Shown here: positions 10,281 to 21,200 of the stretch, in pieces
Layout: every line of letters begins with the position of its first letter
Position numbering within the stretch: the stretch's first letter is position 1
Notes under the pieces: generated by a model
The model's input: only the letters and a program-made list of their open reading frames with translations
Told to the model about the DNA's origin: nothing
Database searches by the model: none
Program-made: the position numbers and the translations under genes
Assembly: GCF_035222485.1 (NCBI RefSeq)
Contig: NC_085921.1
Location: forward strand, 62,001-126,000
DNA: 64,000 nucleotides
Reading direction: 5' to 3'
Source of the DNA: Podospora pseudoanserina
Taxonomy: Eukaryota > Ascomycota > Sordariomycetes > Sordariales > Podosporaceae

Positions 10281-11077
10281 CTTCCCCTATGGCTCCGGTC
10301 TCAAGCAAACAGCTCTGGAGTTCGCCGCTGGAAACCAGACAGCGGGAAGAGAATGGTTTTAGAGAAGGGTCTCTTTTGATTGCGACTGCTGTGCCTCCTC
10401 CCGGCGTTGATGCGAAGATCATACTAAGGCGACATGGTTACATTTTGTGCATTGTTGGTTCTCTTTCAGCGAATGGTGAACCGCACGGCCCCCAACAGCG
10501 GGCCATGCCTGAAGATTGGTTTCGCCGTCATGTTGTCTGAATAAAGCAGGTGAGAACATTGGACTTGTTGGACATTAGCTGACAACTGGCTGCAACCGTT
10601 GGAGAGTCGTGCATCTAGGGTATCTACCTCAGTCAGCAAGGCATAACTAATGTGACAAGGGCTGGTTTTGCCGTGTGACAACTAAAGGAAAGTGGTTAAG
10701 AATATACAAGTATCTTTCTCAGACAAAAGATGGGGGACGACATACCTCCCAGCTATCAGAAGCACCTGTTTCATATTACCGCCCAGTTACCCACCTATCT
10801 TTGCCGCGATGCCGCGTCCAGGACTGTGAGAACGTCCTAGATTAACCGAAGCCGCCAGGAATAAAGCAACGGAACATAGCGGGAACATAATCGAGCGTTA
10901 CAGGGCACTATTGAATTGAATGTCAATACCAGGGTAGCATCTGTTTATTGTAATACAGAGTCTCGACTTCCAGCGTTCCTTTATCCGGTCTGAATCACCC
11001 CTTCCCCTCCACAGCCACCCCTTTAGATGTTCAGTGTCGTTAATTTCACCCAAGTTGCCGCCAGTCAACTATCTTAC
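10281..11077. other. intergenic region, no gene seen
   Basis: About 800 bp between two minus-strand genes. It holds the promoter of the membrane protein gene and the 3' UTR of the Cys-rich gene. Short frames on both strands look random. Confidence 0.4.
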
Positions 11078-11611
11078 TTAGACACAGATACCGCCGCAAT
11101 CGGCACCGCCGTTGCCAGGATCGCAGTCATCGCGCGGATCATCGATACAGACTCTGTCACCCTTGCACCGGAAGCCAGCAAAGCCTCCGCAAAACTCGCC
11201 AGGGTCAACGCAGATTCCCGGTTTGTCACAAGCCATACCGCATCCCTCCACGTAAGGATTGTCCACGCAAATCCGACCTTTGGGGCAGGTGGCAGGGTTC
11301 ACGCGGAAGCCACCGCAAGACTGAAATGTCGGTGTTGGTTTCGGTGTTGTTGTTGTTGTTGTTGTGGTTGTTGTTGTTGTTGTTGTTGTAGTGCGCAAAG
11401 CCCGTGAGGTGACAAGCGTTGTCCGTATGGGAAGGGGAACATGTAGAGGAAGTCGAACACAGATTCCCTCGCCGGTGGGCGATCGCTCAAGTCTCTGACA
11501 GATCCATCCTGTCGGGCATCGTTTTAATTCAAGGCCGCAGGGGCGGACAAGACTCTCAGAAGAGACGACCAGGCTAAGAGCAAAGGTGATGATGGCAGTA
11601 GAAAGATGCAT
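11078..11611 (-). CDS. secreted cysteine-rich protein with poly-Thr linker
   Basis: I start at the ATG at 11611 (MHLSTAIITFALSLVVSSES), a clear signal peptide; the frame is open further upstream without reason to be coding. Product 177 residues. An N-terminal Cys module (CGLELKRCPTGWICQ) is followed by a linker of 16 consecutive Thr at about 74-89 and two C-terminal modules of the form CGGF...CPKGRICVDNP and CGGF...C.GDRVCIDDP, ending GGADCGGICV. Such CxDDP/CGGICV modules recur in secreted proteins of fungi and some bacteria; I do not know a defined function. Probably wall-associated or effector-like (inference). Confidence 0.75.
   Translation of the reverse strand: MHLSTAIITFALSLVVSSESLVRPCGLELKRCPTGWICQRLERSPTGEGICVRLPLHVPLPIRTTLVTSRALRTTTTTTTTTTTTTTTTPKPTPTFQSCGGFRVNPATCPKGRICVDNPYVEGCGMACDKPGICVDPGEFCGGFAGFRCKGDRVCIDDPRDDCDPGNGGADCGGICV
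11345..11389. repeat. (GTT)n microsatellite coding poly-Thr
   Basis: About 15 near-perfect GTT units with one GTG interruption, read on the minus strand as ACA/ACC threonine codons in the linker of the Cys-rich secreted protein. Likely length-polymorphic. Confidence 0.9.
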
Positions 11612-12834
11612 TGTGTTTATCACAGGCCGTTGGCGAAGAGGTCGAGATGACGGAATCAGGGGGCAAGGTGAGGAAATTGGTCTCGAATTAATACTTGGGG
11701 ACGATAGATACCTATGAATCAAGTCTCGGTGACAGTGTAAGCTGAGCACACGTCGCCAGACCCACAGCAGTCGAGAGAAGGTGTGGTACGTTGAACAGAA
11801 AGAGGAACCTTCTCGGATGCTATTTCCAAACTTGGCTTCATAATCTCGGCTGAAGTCTAAGCCTGCATCCTTGCCTGTAGTGATTTTCATTCCATTTGTG
11901 CTACATACAATGGCCAAGCCGGGGTTGTCTGGCCGTGGGTTAGACAGGCGCTCTTGGTTCCGTGGGCTTGTTCGCTACCACGCTTAACTGGCGATTATCC
12001 TATTTTTAGGGACTCGAGTGACAGTTGACGTTCACATTACAAAGGACACCTAAATATGGCACCATGGTCCTCGAAATCAGGTAACGACTGCGAACACAGA
12101 TGGTAGTAATCCAGGCAATTGGTTCTCTATGAGACTCCTTACCCGGGACTCAAGACATGTCAGTGCAAGACAAGCTCCCGACAGACCCGTGGAATGGAAT
12201 TGCATTCCCTTCTTTCCCGTGGCCAGGAGACTTATCCTCTTTCCCATGTGTGCTTGGGGCAACTTACATGGTAGTCGGGAGCGGCACATCCTTGGCTCCG
12301 CTTACCATCTGTGGAACAAGCAACGGATGAATTTATCAATCGTGCATTACAAGAGGCAGGTAACTCGAGGTAACCGGTGATACAGTACATAAGGCGCTGT
12401 TGGAGCCGTCAGCAGCTTTTTGTTCTCGACCTCATAAGCGGGCTGAAAAGGGGGCCCCTTTTGGGCACTTGCTGTTTACCGACTCTAGTTCCCGACTTAT
12501 CAGAACAATTTCTGGTTCATTCTTGCGAAACTCGCAGTTCCCACACCTGCACACCACTTTCCGCAAGTCAACGGCAATGTCCACCAAAAACAGGCCCTCC
12601 TTGCCGCAGATAGTGGTCGGTAGTGGGGTCGGTTTCGCTTCGTTTGTTCCAGAATCGTTCTGCGCCGCCCCGCATTGCGTCATTTAAACCTCTGGAAGTG
12701 AGTGACGCCTTCATTTTCTCGGTGGGAAAAAAAATAACATTTGTTATGATCATCAGCCATCGCTTCAGCAAGATACAACGTTGAACCTTAGCACACTGAA
12801 AAGGATCAAACAACAACCAGCAACCGGCTCAACC
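11612..12834. other. intergenic region, divergent promoters
   Basis: 1.2 kb between the Cys-rich gene (minus) and the periplasmic-binding-like gene (plus), so it should hold both promoters. No convincing coding frame on either strand. Confidence 0.4.
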
Positions 12835-13837
12835 ATGAGTTCCCAGCCCCTCAAGATCGGGTTTGTTCCCGAACATTTCTCGACGCCCATTTACTTTGCC
12901 CACAAGCACTTTGGACTCGATGCCGAGCTGATCCCCTTTCCCTCGGGGACCGGACACATGATCACGGCGATCCGGGCCGGAGAGATCGATGTGGCCATCG
13001 GTCTGACGGAAGGATGGATTGCTGGATTGGGCAAGACAGAACAGACTGAGGAGAATGACGGCGGGTATAGACTCGTTGGAACATTTGTGGAAACGCCGCT
13101 TTGTAAGTGCATCCAGCTGCTGTATTGTTGCGGGGGCTGTGACAAAGATTAACCACTCGAATTCACTACCAAAAGGCTGGGCCATCTCAACAGGAAACCA
13201 GCGTCCTGAGATCCAATCCGTCGACTCGCTCAAAGGTGGCAAAATTGGCGTCTCCCGTATCGGCTCTGGCAGTTATGTCATGGGCTATGTTCTAGCGGAT
13301 CAGCGTGCATGGCTCGTCCCAACCACGGGGGTGGGCACGTCGGCCGAGTCTGCGTCCCCTTACTCGGATTTTGTGGTGTTCAACACGTTTGAGAATCTCC
13401 GGAAAGCAGTGAACGACGGGACTGCGGATTTCTTCATGTGGGAGCATTTTACTTCCAAAAAGTATTACGATAATGGAGAGATTAGACGTGTGGGGGAGAT
13501 CTACACTCCCTGGTCAAGCTGGAAGATTGTGGCTTCCACCAAGTTGGTGAAGGGCACCGCGTTGGATGGCAGGGTGGATGATCTGCTGGAGAAGCTGAAC
13601 AAGGGCATCCGGCATTTCAATGAGAATCCAGAGGAAGCAGTCGAGTACATCAGCACGAACTTGGACTACTCGGAAGAAGATGCTAGAGAATGGCTCAAGA
13701 CAGTCAAGTTCCCGGAGAGAACACAGGGGGTTGACTTGAACGTGGTCAGGAGTACGATCGACATCCTGAACAAGGCCGGAGTCTTGACCCAAGGGAAAGG
13801 GATTCAGGCCGGAGATATGATTGTCAAACAACGATAG
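12835..13837 (+). CDS. periplasmic-binding-protein-like (NMT1/THI5-type fold) protein
   Basis: Exons 12835-13102 and 13176-13837, about 309 residues. The 73-bp intron has donor GTAAGT, a GATTAAC branch region and acceptor AAAAG; phase 1 joins VETPL to CWAISTG. The start MSSQPLKIGFVPEHFSTPIY lacks a signal peptide, so the protein is probably cytosolic. The layout matches type II periplasmic-binding folds of the NMT1/THI5 and Ca3427-like kind: KIGFVPE first strand, AIRAGEIDVAIGLTEG, then GKIGVSRIGSGSYVMG and DFFMWEHFTSKKYY. In yeast THI5 a related fold makes the thiamin pyrimidine, but the His/Cys signature of THI5 is not evident here, so I infer only a small-molecule-binding or metabolic role. 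Confidence 0.8.
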
Positions 13838-13957
13838 GCACTGGGTATTGTGGGTTCTTGATCTGTTTCAGCGAGTTTTGTTTAGAAATTTTCTTAGACT
13901 AGGGCCTTGCGGCATTGACCTTGCATTTGTTCCACTTTTGATAGGCTCTTGCAATTG

Positions 13958-14476
13958 TCAGACTGGAGCTTGTTCTATTGTGTTCTGGCACTCTAGATAC
14001 ATGGCATCGTTACCATATCCTCTCAATTTTGCTGACATATCTGCGTCATCCATCCCAGGCTCGAACCCAAATCGTCTCCAAAAGGCCAATGTGCCGTACA
14101 CTGAGATAAGACAGGTAGTGCGGTAGTTGCGCGCAACGTCGAAAACCTTCTTGATACCTTCGGCAGCTAATCCACGTCCCTGGAATGAAGGGAGAATGGC
14201 GAGGTCGTGAATGTAATAGTGGTCGGCAGTCGGGGGTATCTCAACGAGGAGGGTATCCAGAGCGGGAGGGCAGTGTCGTGGAATGGGATGAGATATGATA
14301 TAGCCGCAAATCTCCTGCCTTGATTCCAGAACGAAGCATCCCTCAGGGAAGAGTTCTACCCGCTCTGCGAAAACAGAGGCACCTTCAGGGAGACCGGGGT
14401 GGATCTCTTCAGCAACAAGCATGACAGCCGAGAGATCGTGGTTGTACATGGGGCGCCATGAGGCCGTTGGGTGCAT
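13958..14476 (-). CDS. GNAT family N-acetyltransferase
   Basis: Start at the ATG at 14476 (MHPTASWRPMYNHDL), giving 172 residues, the usual size for a single GNAT domain. The acetyl-CoA motif A is visible: YYIHDLAILPSFQGRGLAAEGI, with the R/Q-x-x-G-x-G/A signature as QGRGLA. Motif B follows as VYGTLAFWRRFGFEPG. The upstream open frame to 14590 lacks family sequence. Substrate not predictable. It is convergent with the binding-protein-like gene (3' ends about 120 bp apart). Confidence 0.85.
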   Translation of the reverse strand: MHPTASWRPMYNHDLSAVMLVAEEIHPGLPEGASVFAERVELFPEGCFVLESRQEICGYIISHPIPRHCPPALDTLLVEIPPTADHYYIHDLAILPSFQGRGLAAEGIKKVFDVARNYRTTCLISVYGTLAFWRRFGFEPGMDDADMSAKLRGYGNDAMYLECQNTIEQAPV

Positions 14477-15125
14477 TTTGGCGTTTAAAGTTGTTTCATG
14501 CCAAATCAAGAGGATTACAAGATGGTGATCAGTCACAAAAATGATAAGTGAGGTAAATCTCCAATGGCAGCTACGGTTTGAATGAGTCATGGCATTGACC
14601 CACTGCTGCTTGGTCTCCCTGGCTGTGGAGCTACCTGGTGGCTTTCAAAGGCTCATGTTTCTGCCTTCTCTGGCGCGATACTGCTCACAAACTGTAGGAT
14701 TGCTTATTTTACCCCCAAGACTGTTAAATGATTCCTACTTGCGGAGGCAGATATGTCCTTCTAGTAGACGCCGGTGGAGCTGAACATATCTCACGCAACC
14801 TACCTCGTCGTAGATAGGTATGCAGGTAACCCTGAGGAAACGGGCAGACAATGATCCAGGAGAAGCATGATGGCCGGGTCATTGTGAAATGCCAATTCTT
14901 CCTTGATGCGGCCGCTGTGATACAAGGTAGGTAGGTTAATGCCGAATGTCGGTATCTTGGCCACCCCGCGCAATAGACATTTACCCACGGCAGAGTCCAT
15001 ATTGCCTCGAAGCCTCTCGGGTTATAGATCACCCTGGCCAGTGTAAGAACGACCTTCAAACATACCTATCTAGATCAACCTCGTCCCAGAAAATCGATGT
15101 TATACCATCGACGCAGTTTATCACC
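14477..15125. other. intergenic region, divergent promoters
   Basis: 650 bp between the GNAT gene (minus) and the secreted-protein gene (plus). Contains several TAGGTA/TACCTA-like words near 14801-14825 and 14925-14940. No gene seen. Confidence 0.4.
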
Positions 15126-16177
15126 ATGAAGCCTCAAGTCGTTCTCTTTCTCGCCTCTCTTCTTGCAGCAGGGCAGGCAGCAAGACCCTGTCCGGCATCT
15201 CCTGCTCCAACTTCCTGGCAGATTTCCGAATGGACCTACGATGCGCCCGATCGATCTCTACCAGGACGGGCAGGGACCGACTCGGTGATTGGTCTCTATC
15301 TCTCCACGGGCGGCACAACGTACAGCTGCTTCGGAATGTGGCCCGAGGAATGGAAAGGGTTTACTCAGGACAATTCCGCTTTGCTCTGGAGCAGTTGCGT
15401 GAACATTTTTGGCAGGCCAATCGATGACACGGTTAGTTTTGCGATGGACTGGGAGAAAAGGATTTTGTATGCGAGCCATACTTTCAGTTGTGAGAACGAA
15501 GAGTATGTATAGCCGCGCAGACTAACAAGGGGGCTAAGTGTCATTGCTGATATATTCTTGTCGGACGCGAACAGGGTGTCTGGATTGGCCACCGCATCCA
15601 TCGTCTTGCCTACTTCATGCGATAACACGGGCTCGGGGGGCAACCCAACGCGGTGTTTGACGACGTCGAGGCAGATCAACTTCAACACAACGCTGCAGGC
15701 GCGAGGACAAAGCCCTTGTTCTTCAGCACCCGCATCAGGGAGATATCTGGAATCTTGGGAGATCAGAAACCATACTAGTCTGTACGAGTCCACGCCAGAA
15801 ACCGAGGGCAACTTGTTTGTTGCTGTCAATACAGCCACAAACGAGATATTTGAGTGCGCCAGCGAGGACCCTGCCGGAAATGGTGTTTGCACTCCGGTGG
15901 GTGCGTCGGGGGGGTTGACCATCGCCTCATTTAACCTGGATCCCGTCAGGAAGCTGCTTACAATGCGCCAGGTTTGGGCTTGTGGCAGCGGAGTTGGGTG
16001 AGTGCACGCATTCCAGACAAACCCCGATGGATGAGAGGAGAGGTGACTGATGACTTGGTTGTTGATGTTAGCACGGTTGAAGCGCTTGGGGCTGCCTCTG
16101 TTCCTGCTCCCTGTTTTGAAGATGACGTTCCTATATGCGAGTCGAGCATATTCTGGGTTGGTGGAAGCAAGGCATGA
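15126..16177 (+). CDS. secreted cysteine-containing protein of unknown function, three exons
   Basis: Exons 15126-15502, 15575-15997 and 16072-16177 give about 301 residues; both introns (72 and 74 bp) have GTATGT/GTGAGT donors and CAG/TAG acceptors, and all three phases agree. A clear signal peptide is present (MKPQVVLFLASLLAAGQAA). The body carries about a dozen Cys, several N-glycosylation sites (NHTS, NTTL) and a TSWQISEWTYD start that resembles small fungal secreted proteins of the effector/AA1-like type. I do not recognise a catalytic motif. Probably an extracellular protein; its function is unknown. It ends 285 bp before the SRP54 start. Confidence 0.75.
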
Positions 16178-16462
16178 GCTGTAGTTTCTAGATAGATACC
16201 TCAGCTGTATCAAAGCCCTTAACCCTGACGTGCCACTGTGTGATTGTGCCTGGCAGCTCTCACCGCCCGACCCACTCAACCCCCCGGGCATCTATGGTAG
16301 GTGGGGCTCCCCAGCATTCGCCCCACCATTTTGCCCAGCTCTCGACTTCTGTCATCAGCAACACTTTTGGCCAAACCACCAGATCCCGACCTCACCGACC
16401 ACTGCCGCCCAACATCACCAGACATCCCGACCGGCGTCGATCGCCGTAACTTTCCCCCAACC

Positions 16463-18115
16463 ATGGTTCTTCAAGATTTAGGTCGGCGCATCAATGCCGC
16501 CGTCACCGACTTGACGCGCGCCCCAAATCTCGATGAAAAGGTAGTTATCCTTTCCTTTTCCCTTTCCTTTCCTTCTCCTTAGGCCTACCCTTGCCTTTCT
16601 GCGTGTCTTAGCCGCTAACGAGTCGCACGATGCAATCACTAGGCCTTCGACTCTATGCTCAAGCAGATTTGCTCCGCCCTCCTCGAAGCAGATGTCAATG
16701 TCCGTCTCGTCGGCCGGCTCCGAAAAGACATCAAAGCCGCAGTCAACTTCAAAGACCTCCCCCCAGCAGTCAACAAGAAGCGCCTCATTCAGAAAGCCGT
16801 CTTCGACCACCTCGTCGACCTCGTCGACCCCCATGCCGAACCTTTCAAGCCAAAGAAGGGCAAGTCCAATGTCATCATGTTTGTCGGCCTTCAGGGTGCC
16901 GGCAAGACCACAACCTGCACCAAGCTTGCTCGCCATTACCAATCACGTGGCTTTCGCGCCTGCTTAGTTTGCGCCGATACTTTCCGTGCCGGTGCCTTTG
17001 ATCAGCTCAAGCAAAATGCGACCAAGGCCAAGATTCCATACTACGGCAGCTTGACGGAAACCGACCCGGCCGTCGTGGCCAAGGAGGGTGTCGACAAGTT
17101 CAAGAAGGAGAGGTTCGAGGTTATCATCGTGGATACATCTGGTCGTCATAGGCAAGAAAGTGCCTTGTTTCAGGAAATGATGGACATCCAGAACGCCATC
17201 AAACCAGACGAGACTGTCATGGTGCTCGACTCGAGCATAGGGCAGCAGGCCGAGGGGCAGGCCATGGCCTTCAAGGAAGCCGCCGACTTTGGCGCCATCA
17301 TCATCACAAAGACCGATGGCCATGCTGCCGGTGGTGGAGCAATCTCGGCCGTCGCCGCCACCCGCACACCCATTGTCTTTATCGGTACCGGAGAGCACAT
17401 GCTGGACTTGGAGCGCTTCGTACCCAAGAACTTTATCTCCAAGCTGCTGGGCATGGGTGATATGGCTGGTCTGGTGGAGCATGTCCAGTCGCTGAAACTG
17501 GACCAGAAGGACACGATCAAGCACATTACAGAAGGCATCTTCACTGTGCGGGACTTGAGGGATCAGCTGCAGAACATCATGAAGATGGGCCCGCTATCCA
17601 AGATGGCGGGTATGATTCCCGGCATGAGCAATATCATGGCTAACATGGACGACGAAGAAGGGAGCCTGAAGCTGAAGAGGATGATCTACATCTGCGACAG
17701 CATGACGGACAAGGAGCTGGACTCGGACGGCAAGATCTTCATCGAGCAACCGACGCGCATGACAAGAGTGGCGCGGGGTTCTGGAACGACAGTCCGAGAG
17801 GTGGAGGACTTGCTGACACAGCAGAGGTTGATGGCCGGCATGGCCAAGAAGATGGGCGGCAACATGAAGAACATGCAGAGGGCACAGAATGCCATGGGTG
17901 GAGGCAACAAGGCCCAACAATTGGCTGCCATGCAGAAGCGGTTACAGAGCATGGGCGGCGCCGGCGGGGCTGGTGGTGGCATGCCCGATATGGGCAGTCT
18001 GATGAAGATGCTTGGCGGCGGGGGCGGACCCGGAGGCGGCTTTGACATGAACGCCATGATGAAGCAGATGGGCGGCATGATGGGCGGAGGAGGAGGACGG
18101 GGCGGGAGGAGGTAG
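16463..18115 (+). CDS. SRP54: signal recognition particle 54 kDa subunit (SRP54)
   Basis: Exons 16463-16540 and 16643-18115, 516 residues, the normal fungal size. The 102-bp intron (donor GTAGTT, GCTAAC branch, TAG acceptor) splits NLDEK from AFDSMLKQI. The NG GTPase shows G1 [49 protein letters not shown] (G3) and [14 protein letters not shown] (G4). The Met-rich M domain follows ([18 protein letters not shown]) and binds signal peptides and SRP RNA, ending in a Gly/Met-rich tail. Acts in the cytosol delivering ribosomes with nascent secretory chains to the ER receptor. Compared with the common family motifs I recall, G3 has Ser for Ala and G4 has Thr for Leu; both look tolerable. Confidence 0.97.
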
Positions 18116-18533
<418 letters not shown>

Positions 18534-20330
18534 TCACCAGTGGCAGAGCCGGGAACGGGGCGCACAAACCTCCATTTCATCACTCCTCTCGACATCTTCC
18601 TTGCTGGGGTCAACAGTCACGTCCTTCACGCTGGCCCCGCCTCCTGTTTCCTTTGCAAAAACCGCATTCGCAACAGCAAGAAACATGTCCCACGCCGCCG
18701 CCTCCCACTCTGGTTCCCCTGTGATGCGCCACATGTAAAACACCGACTCGATAGCCTCCGGGCGGAGGATATACCGTCTGTCTGTGGCCGAAACAAACCC
18801 CCTGGGCAAGCCTTGCTGTTTCTCGGTTGCATCCCACAGGGTTTGATTCCATTGACACGATTCAGCTGCATGAGAAGGACCTCCAGGAGGACATGGTAGC
18901 ATAGTCAGCCGCTCCGGCATGAGCCCGGTAGGGAACGACTTGTACATGTGCACACAGCCCCTCGTCAGCCTTGACCCCGTCTCCAGGTACTCCGCAGTGG
19001 AAAACAAACGCCCTGCCAGGGCATAGGTTCCGCCTATGAAACATGTCAGGTGTTCCGTCTCTGGGCTGAGTTGAACGCTGTTGGTTTTGGTGTCGGGGCT
19101 GGGAAGGATGTTGGCTGTGCCCGATATCATGATGTCGTTTGCTGATGAATCAGGAATCATGGGCCGGTAGAAGAGGTTCGCAGATGCCGAGCTCAGAAAG
19201 TTGTGTGAGAGCGAAACAAGAGATGGCGCGGCATTGTTGAGAAGTTGGGATAGCTTGGGAAGGTACTCGTACATGGAGTCGGCACCACCTCCCAAGGTAA
19301 ACCTTGTACCGCTGATGACGTCCGGCTTGGGGCCCCAAAGTGAGATGTACATGGGGAATAGGCCAGGAAGCAGGGTCTGGTTCTGACTGACACTGAACAG
19401 GGCGTTGAGGCGGGCTATGGCGGAGTAGTACTTTGGGTCCCCTGTGAGCTGAGACAGGTGGGTGAGTTCCAAACTCAGTGTTCCGGGGGAGGCCGAGACG
19501 ACCTGCGGTTCAATCATCTGGCCCTCCCCTGATTTGATAGCCAGCAGGTTGATGTTGTCGACCGGCATGCGTGTCGGTGTGTCAAAGCCGGCATGGATGA
19601 GGTCACCGAGCTCGATCGCCTTTTGCAAAAGGACGTCCCGCTTGCTGAGGTCATACGCGGCCAGCAGGCCACCGAGGTATCGGATGTTGGTCTCAAAAAT
19701 GTTGATCATCGGGCTGGACGAGTTTGCGAAGTCGATTTCGGCCACGGCGGCAACGGCTTCGTCAAACTCTTCCCTCAGACCCATGATCCAAAGAGTGTCG
19801 AGAGAGTCGACGAGAGTGGCCGCCCAGCCGGAGAACTGGTCTTTGCCAGTGGCGGAGAGCGGAAGGAGGGCATCTTTCTTCCAAGCATACTTGCGATAGG
19901 CTGACCAGGACTGTATGGTGAGGTCCCGGACCGCTCGCCTTCTCGCATCTCGCCTCTTCCGGTCATGACCCGACTCTCTCTTGAATCGATGTTGAATCGG
20001 CGGGTGAGCTATACCTGGCTCTGTGGCGGGAAGCTGTGTGGGAGACTGTGTGTTTGGATAGCGGGGCTTCAACTTGCTCCACTCGATGCTACTTTTAACG
20101 GCTGCATATGGGTATAGTGCTTGGCCTGTGTTCATGTGTCTTTCGAGGCGTACAGATTCGGGGACTACAGGGAACGCACGCTCAAAACCACCGACGATGT
20201 AAAAGACCACAAGACTTAGCGTAAAGGCAACGAGCAGCCGCTCGCTCCTCTTGCCTATCCAGGATATTGTGGCATTGGGTCGAGGCAACGTTCGCAAGCG
20301 ACTGGTCCCTTGAGGCTTGTCTTTGAACAT
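18534..20330 (-). CDS. class I alpha-1,2-mannosidase, glycosyl hydrolase family 47
   Basis: Single-exon, 598 residues. A type II topology: basic N-terminus, then LLVAFTLSLVVFYIVGG as signal anchor at about residues 31-47, followed by a luminal catalytic domain. GH47 landmarks: SWSAYRKYAWKKDALLPLS, GWAATLVDSLDTLWIMGL (acidic active-site region), FETNIRYLGGLLAAYDLS, GGGADSMYEYLPKLSQLL, TCFIGGTYALAGRLF, and RPEAIESVFYMWRITGEPEWE with the conserved catalytic Glu. The enzyme trims alpha-1,2-mannose from N-glycans in the ER/Golgi. It terminates at 18534 without the usual long C-terminal extension. No broken motifs seen. Confidence 0.93.
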   Translation of the reverse strand: MFKDKPQGTSRLRTLPRPNATISWIGKRSERLLVAFTLSLVVFYIVGGFERAFPVVPESVRLERHMNTGQALYPYAAVKSSIEWSKLKPRYPNTQSPTQLPATEPGIAHPPIQHRFKRESGHDRKRRDARRRAVRDLTIQSWSAYRKYAWKKDALLPLSATGKDQFSGWAATLVDSLDTLWIMGLREEFDEAVAAVAEIDFANSSSPMINIFETNIRYLGGLLAAYDLSKRDVLLQKAIELGDLIHAGFDTPTRMPVDNINLLAIKSGEGQMIEPQVVSASPGTLSLELTHLSQLTGDPKYYSAIARLNALFSVSQNQTLLPGLFPMYISLWGPKPDVISGTRFTLGGGADSMYEYLPKLSQLLNNAAPSLVSLSHNFLSSASANLFYRPMIPDSSANDIMISGTANILPSPDTKTNSVQLSPETEHLTCFIGGTYALAGRLFSTAEYLETGSRLTRGCVHMYKSFPTGLMPERLTMLPCPPGGPSHAAESCQWNQTLWDATEKQQGLPRGFVSATDRRYILRPEAIESVFYMWRITGEPEWEAAAWDMFLAVANAVFAKETGGGASVKDVTVDPSKEDVERSDEMEVCAPRSRLCHW

Positions 20331-21200
20331 TGCGTCAGCATGAGATTGACGGACTGCGGTAGTTACGATGTTGTAGGGTTAAGCAAGACCCGTCGAAGTG
20401 AACAGCGTGGACGCAAAAAAAGCTGGGTGCAGACTCAGCTAGCTGATCTGGAATGGTGGCTTTTGCCAAGGACTTGGGGTGCATTATCTCCGGGTCAATT
20501 AATTCGAGCAGGTGAATGCATCTCAGCCACCGGGTATATCGGTGCCGAGAATGGTTGGGCTCTACTGGCAAGGCATGGACTTCAGCGCCTTAGGTAGAGC
20601 CAAATGGGAGTCTTGCTGTGCTGATGGTATGGTTTCAGAACATGTAAATGGATATATATACAGATCTATGTATTGGACGGCACGAGCTTCCACACGCCAC
20701 ACCTAACTTGGACGCCGACATCACCCTCTTCTCAGCATGTTCATGAGTACGTTGGCAAACAATCGTGGCAGAACTCGCGAATGAAGAAAGGATGAAGGAA
20801 CCAAAATTCCGACTTGTAAGACCCTTGTTTTATTTTACGAGAATTCATATGCAGTTAGGCAAATGCCATGCGAAAGTGCGTTGATAAGTAAATAGACTAA
20901 AAAGAGAAATGCAGAATGGAATTTAAAAAGACCCTTTTGACGATAGTCGAGGCTTTTAAACCACGCCGAAAGACCCCTTATATAAGGCACATGACTGAAA
21001 AAGCAATCACCCTCGTAGTTTCTACAAGAATGAGCGAGCAAGCAGCATGATGTTATTTCCGAGGTTCAATACATCAGACATACATGGGCAACTATCAGGT
21101 ACTTCGGATAAAGAATGGATTCTTCGGTTCTTGACTACCTGTACCTAAAAGTCAAGGGCTTCTAGCCCCTAACGAGACCCAGGGCGGGTACTATCCTCTA
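20331..21200. other. intergenic region, promoter of GH47 gene
   Basis: 870 bp between two minus-strand genes. Upstream region of the mannosidase plus the 3' UTR of the dehydrogenase. A 12-bp perfect palindrome CCTTATATAAGG lies at 20976-20987. AT content rises around 20820-21000. No gene seen. Confidence 0.45.

Noticed and set aside
15365-16291. 308-codon frame antisense to the secreted three-exon protein
   Set aside because: Shadow of a spliced, signal-peptide-bearing gene; crosses both introns.
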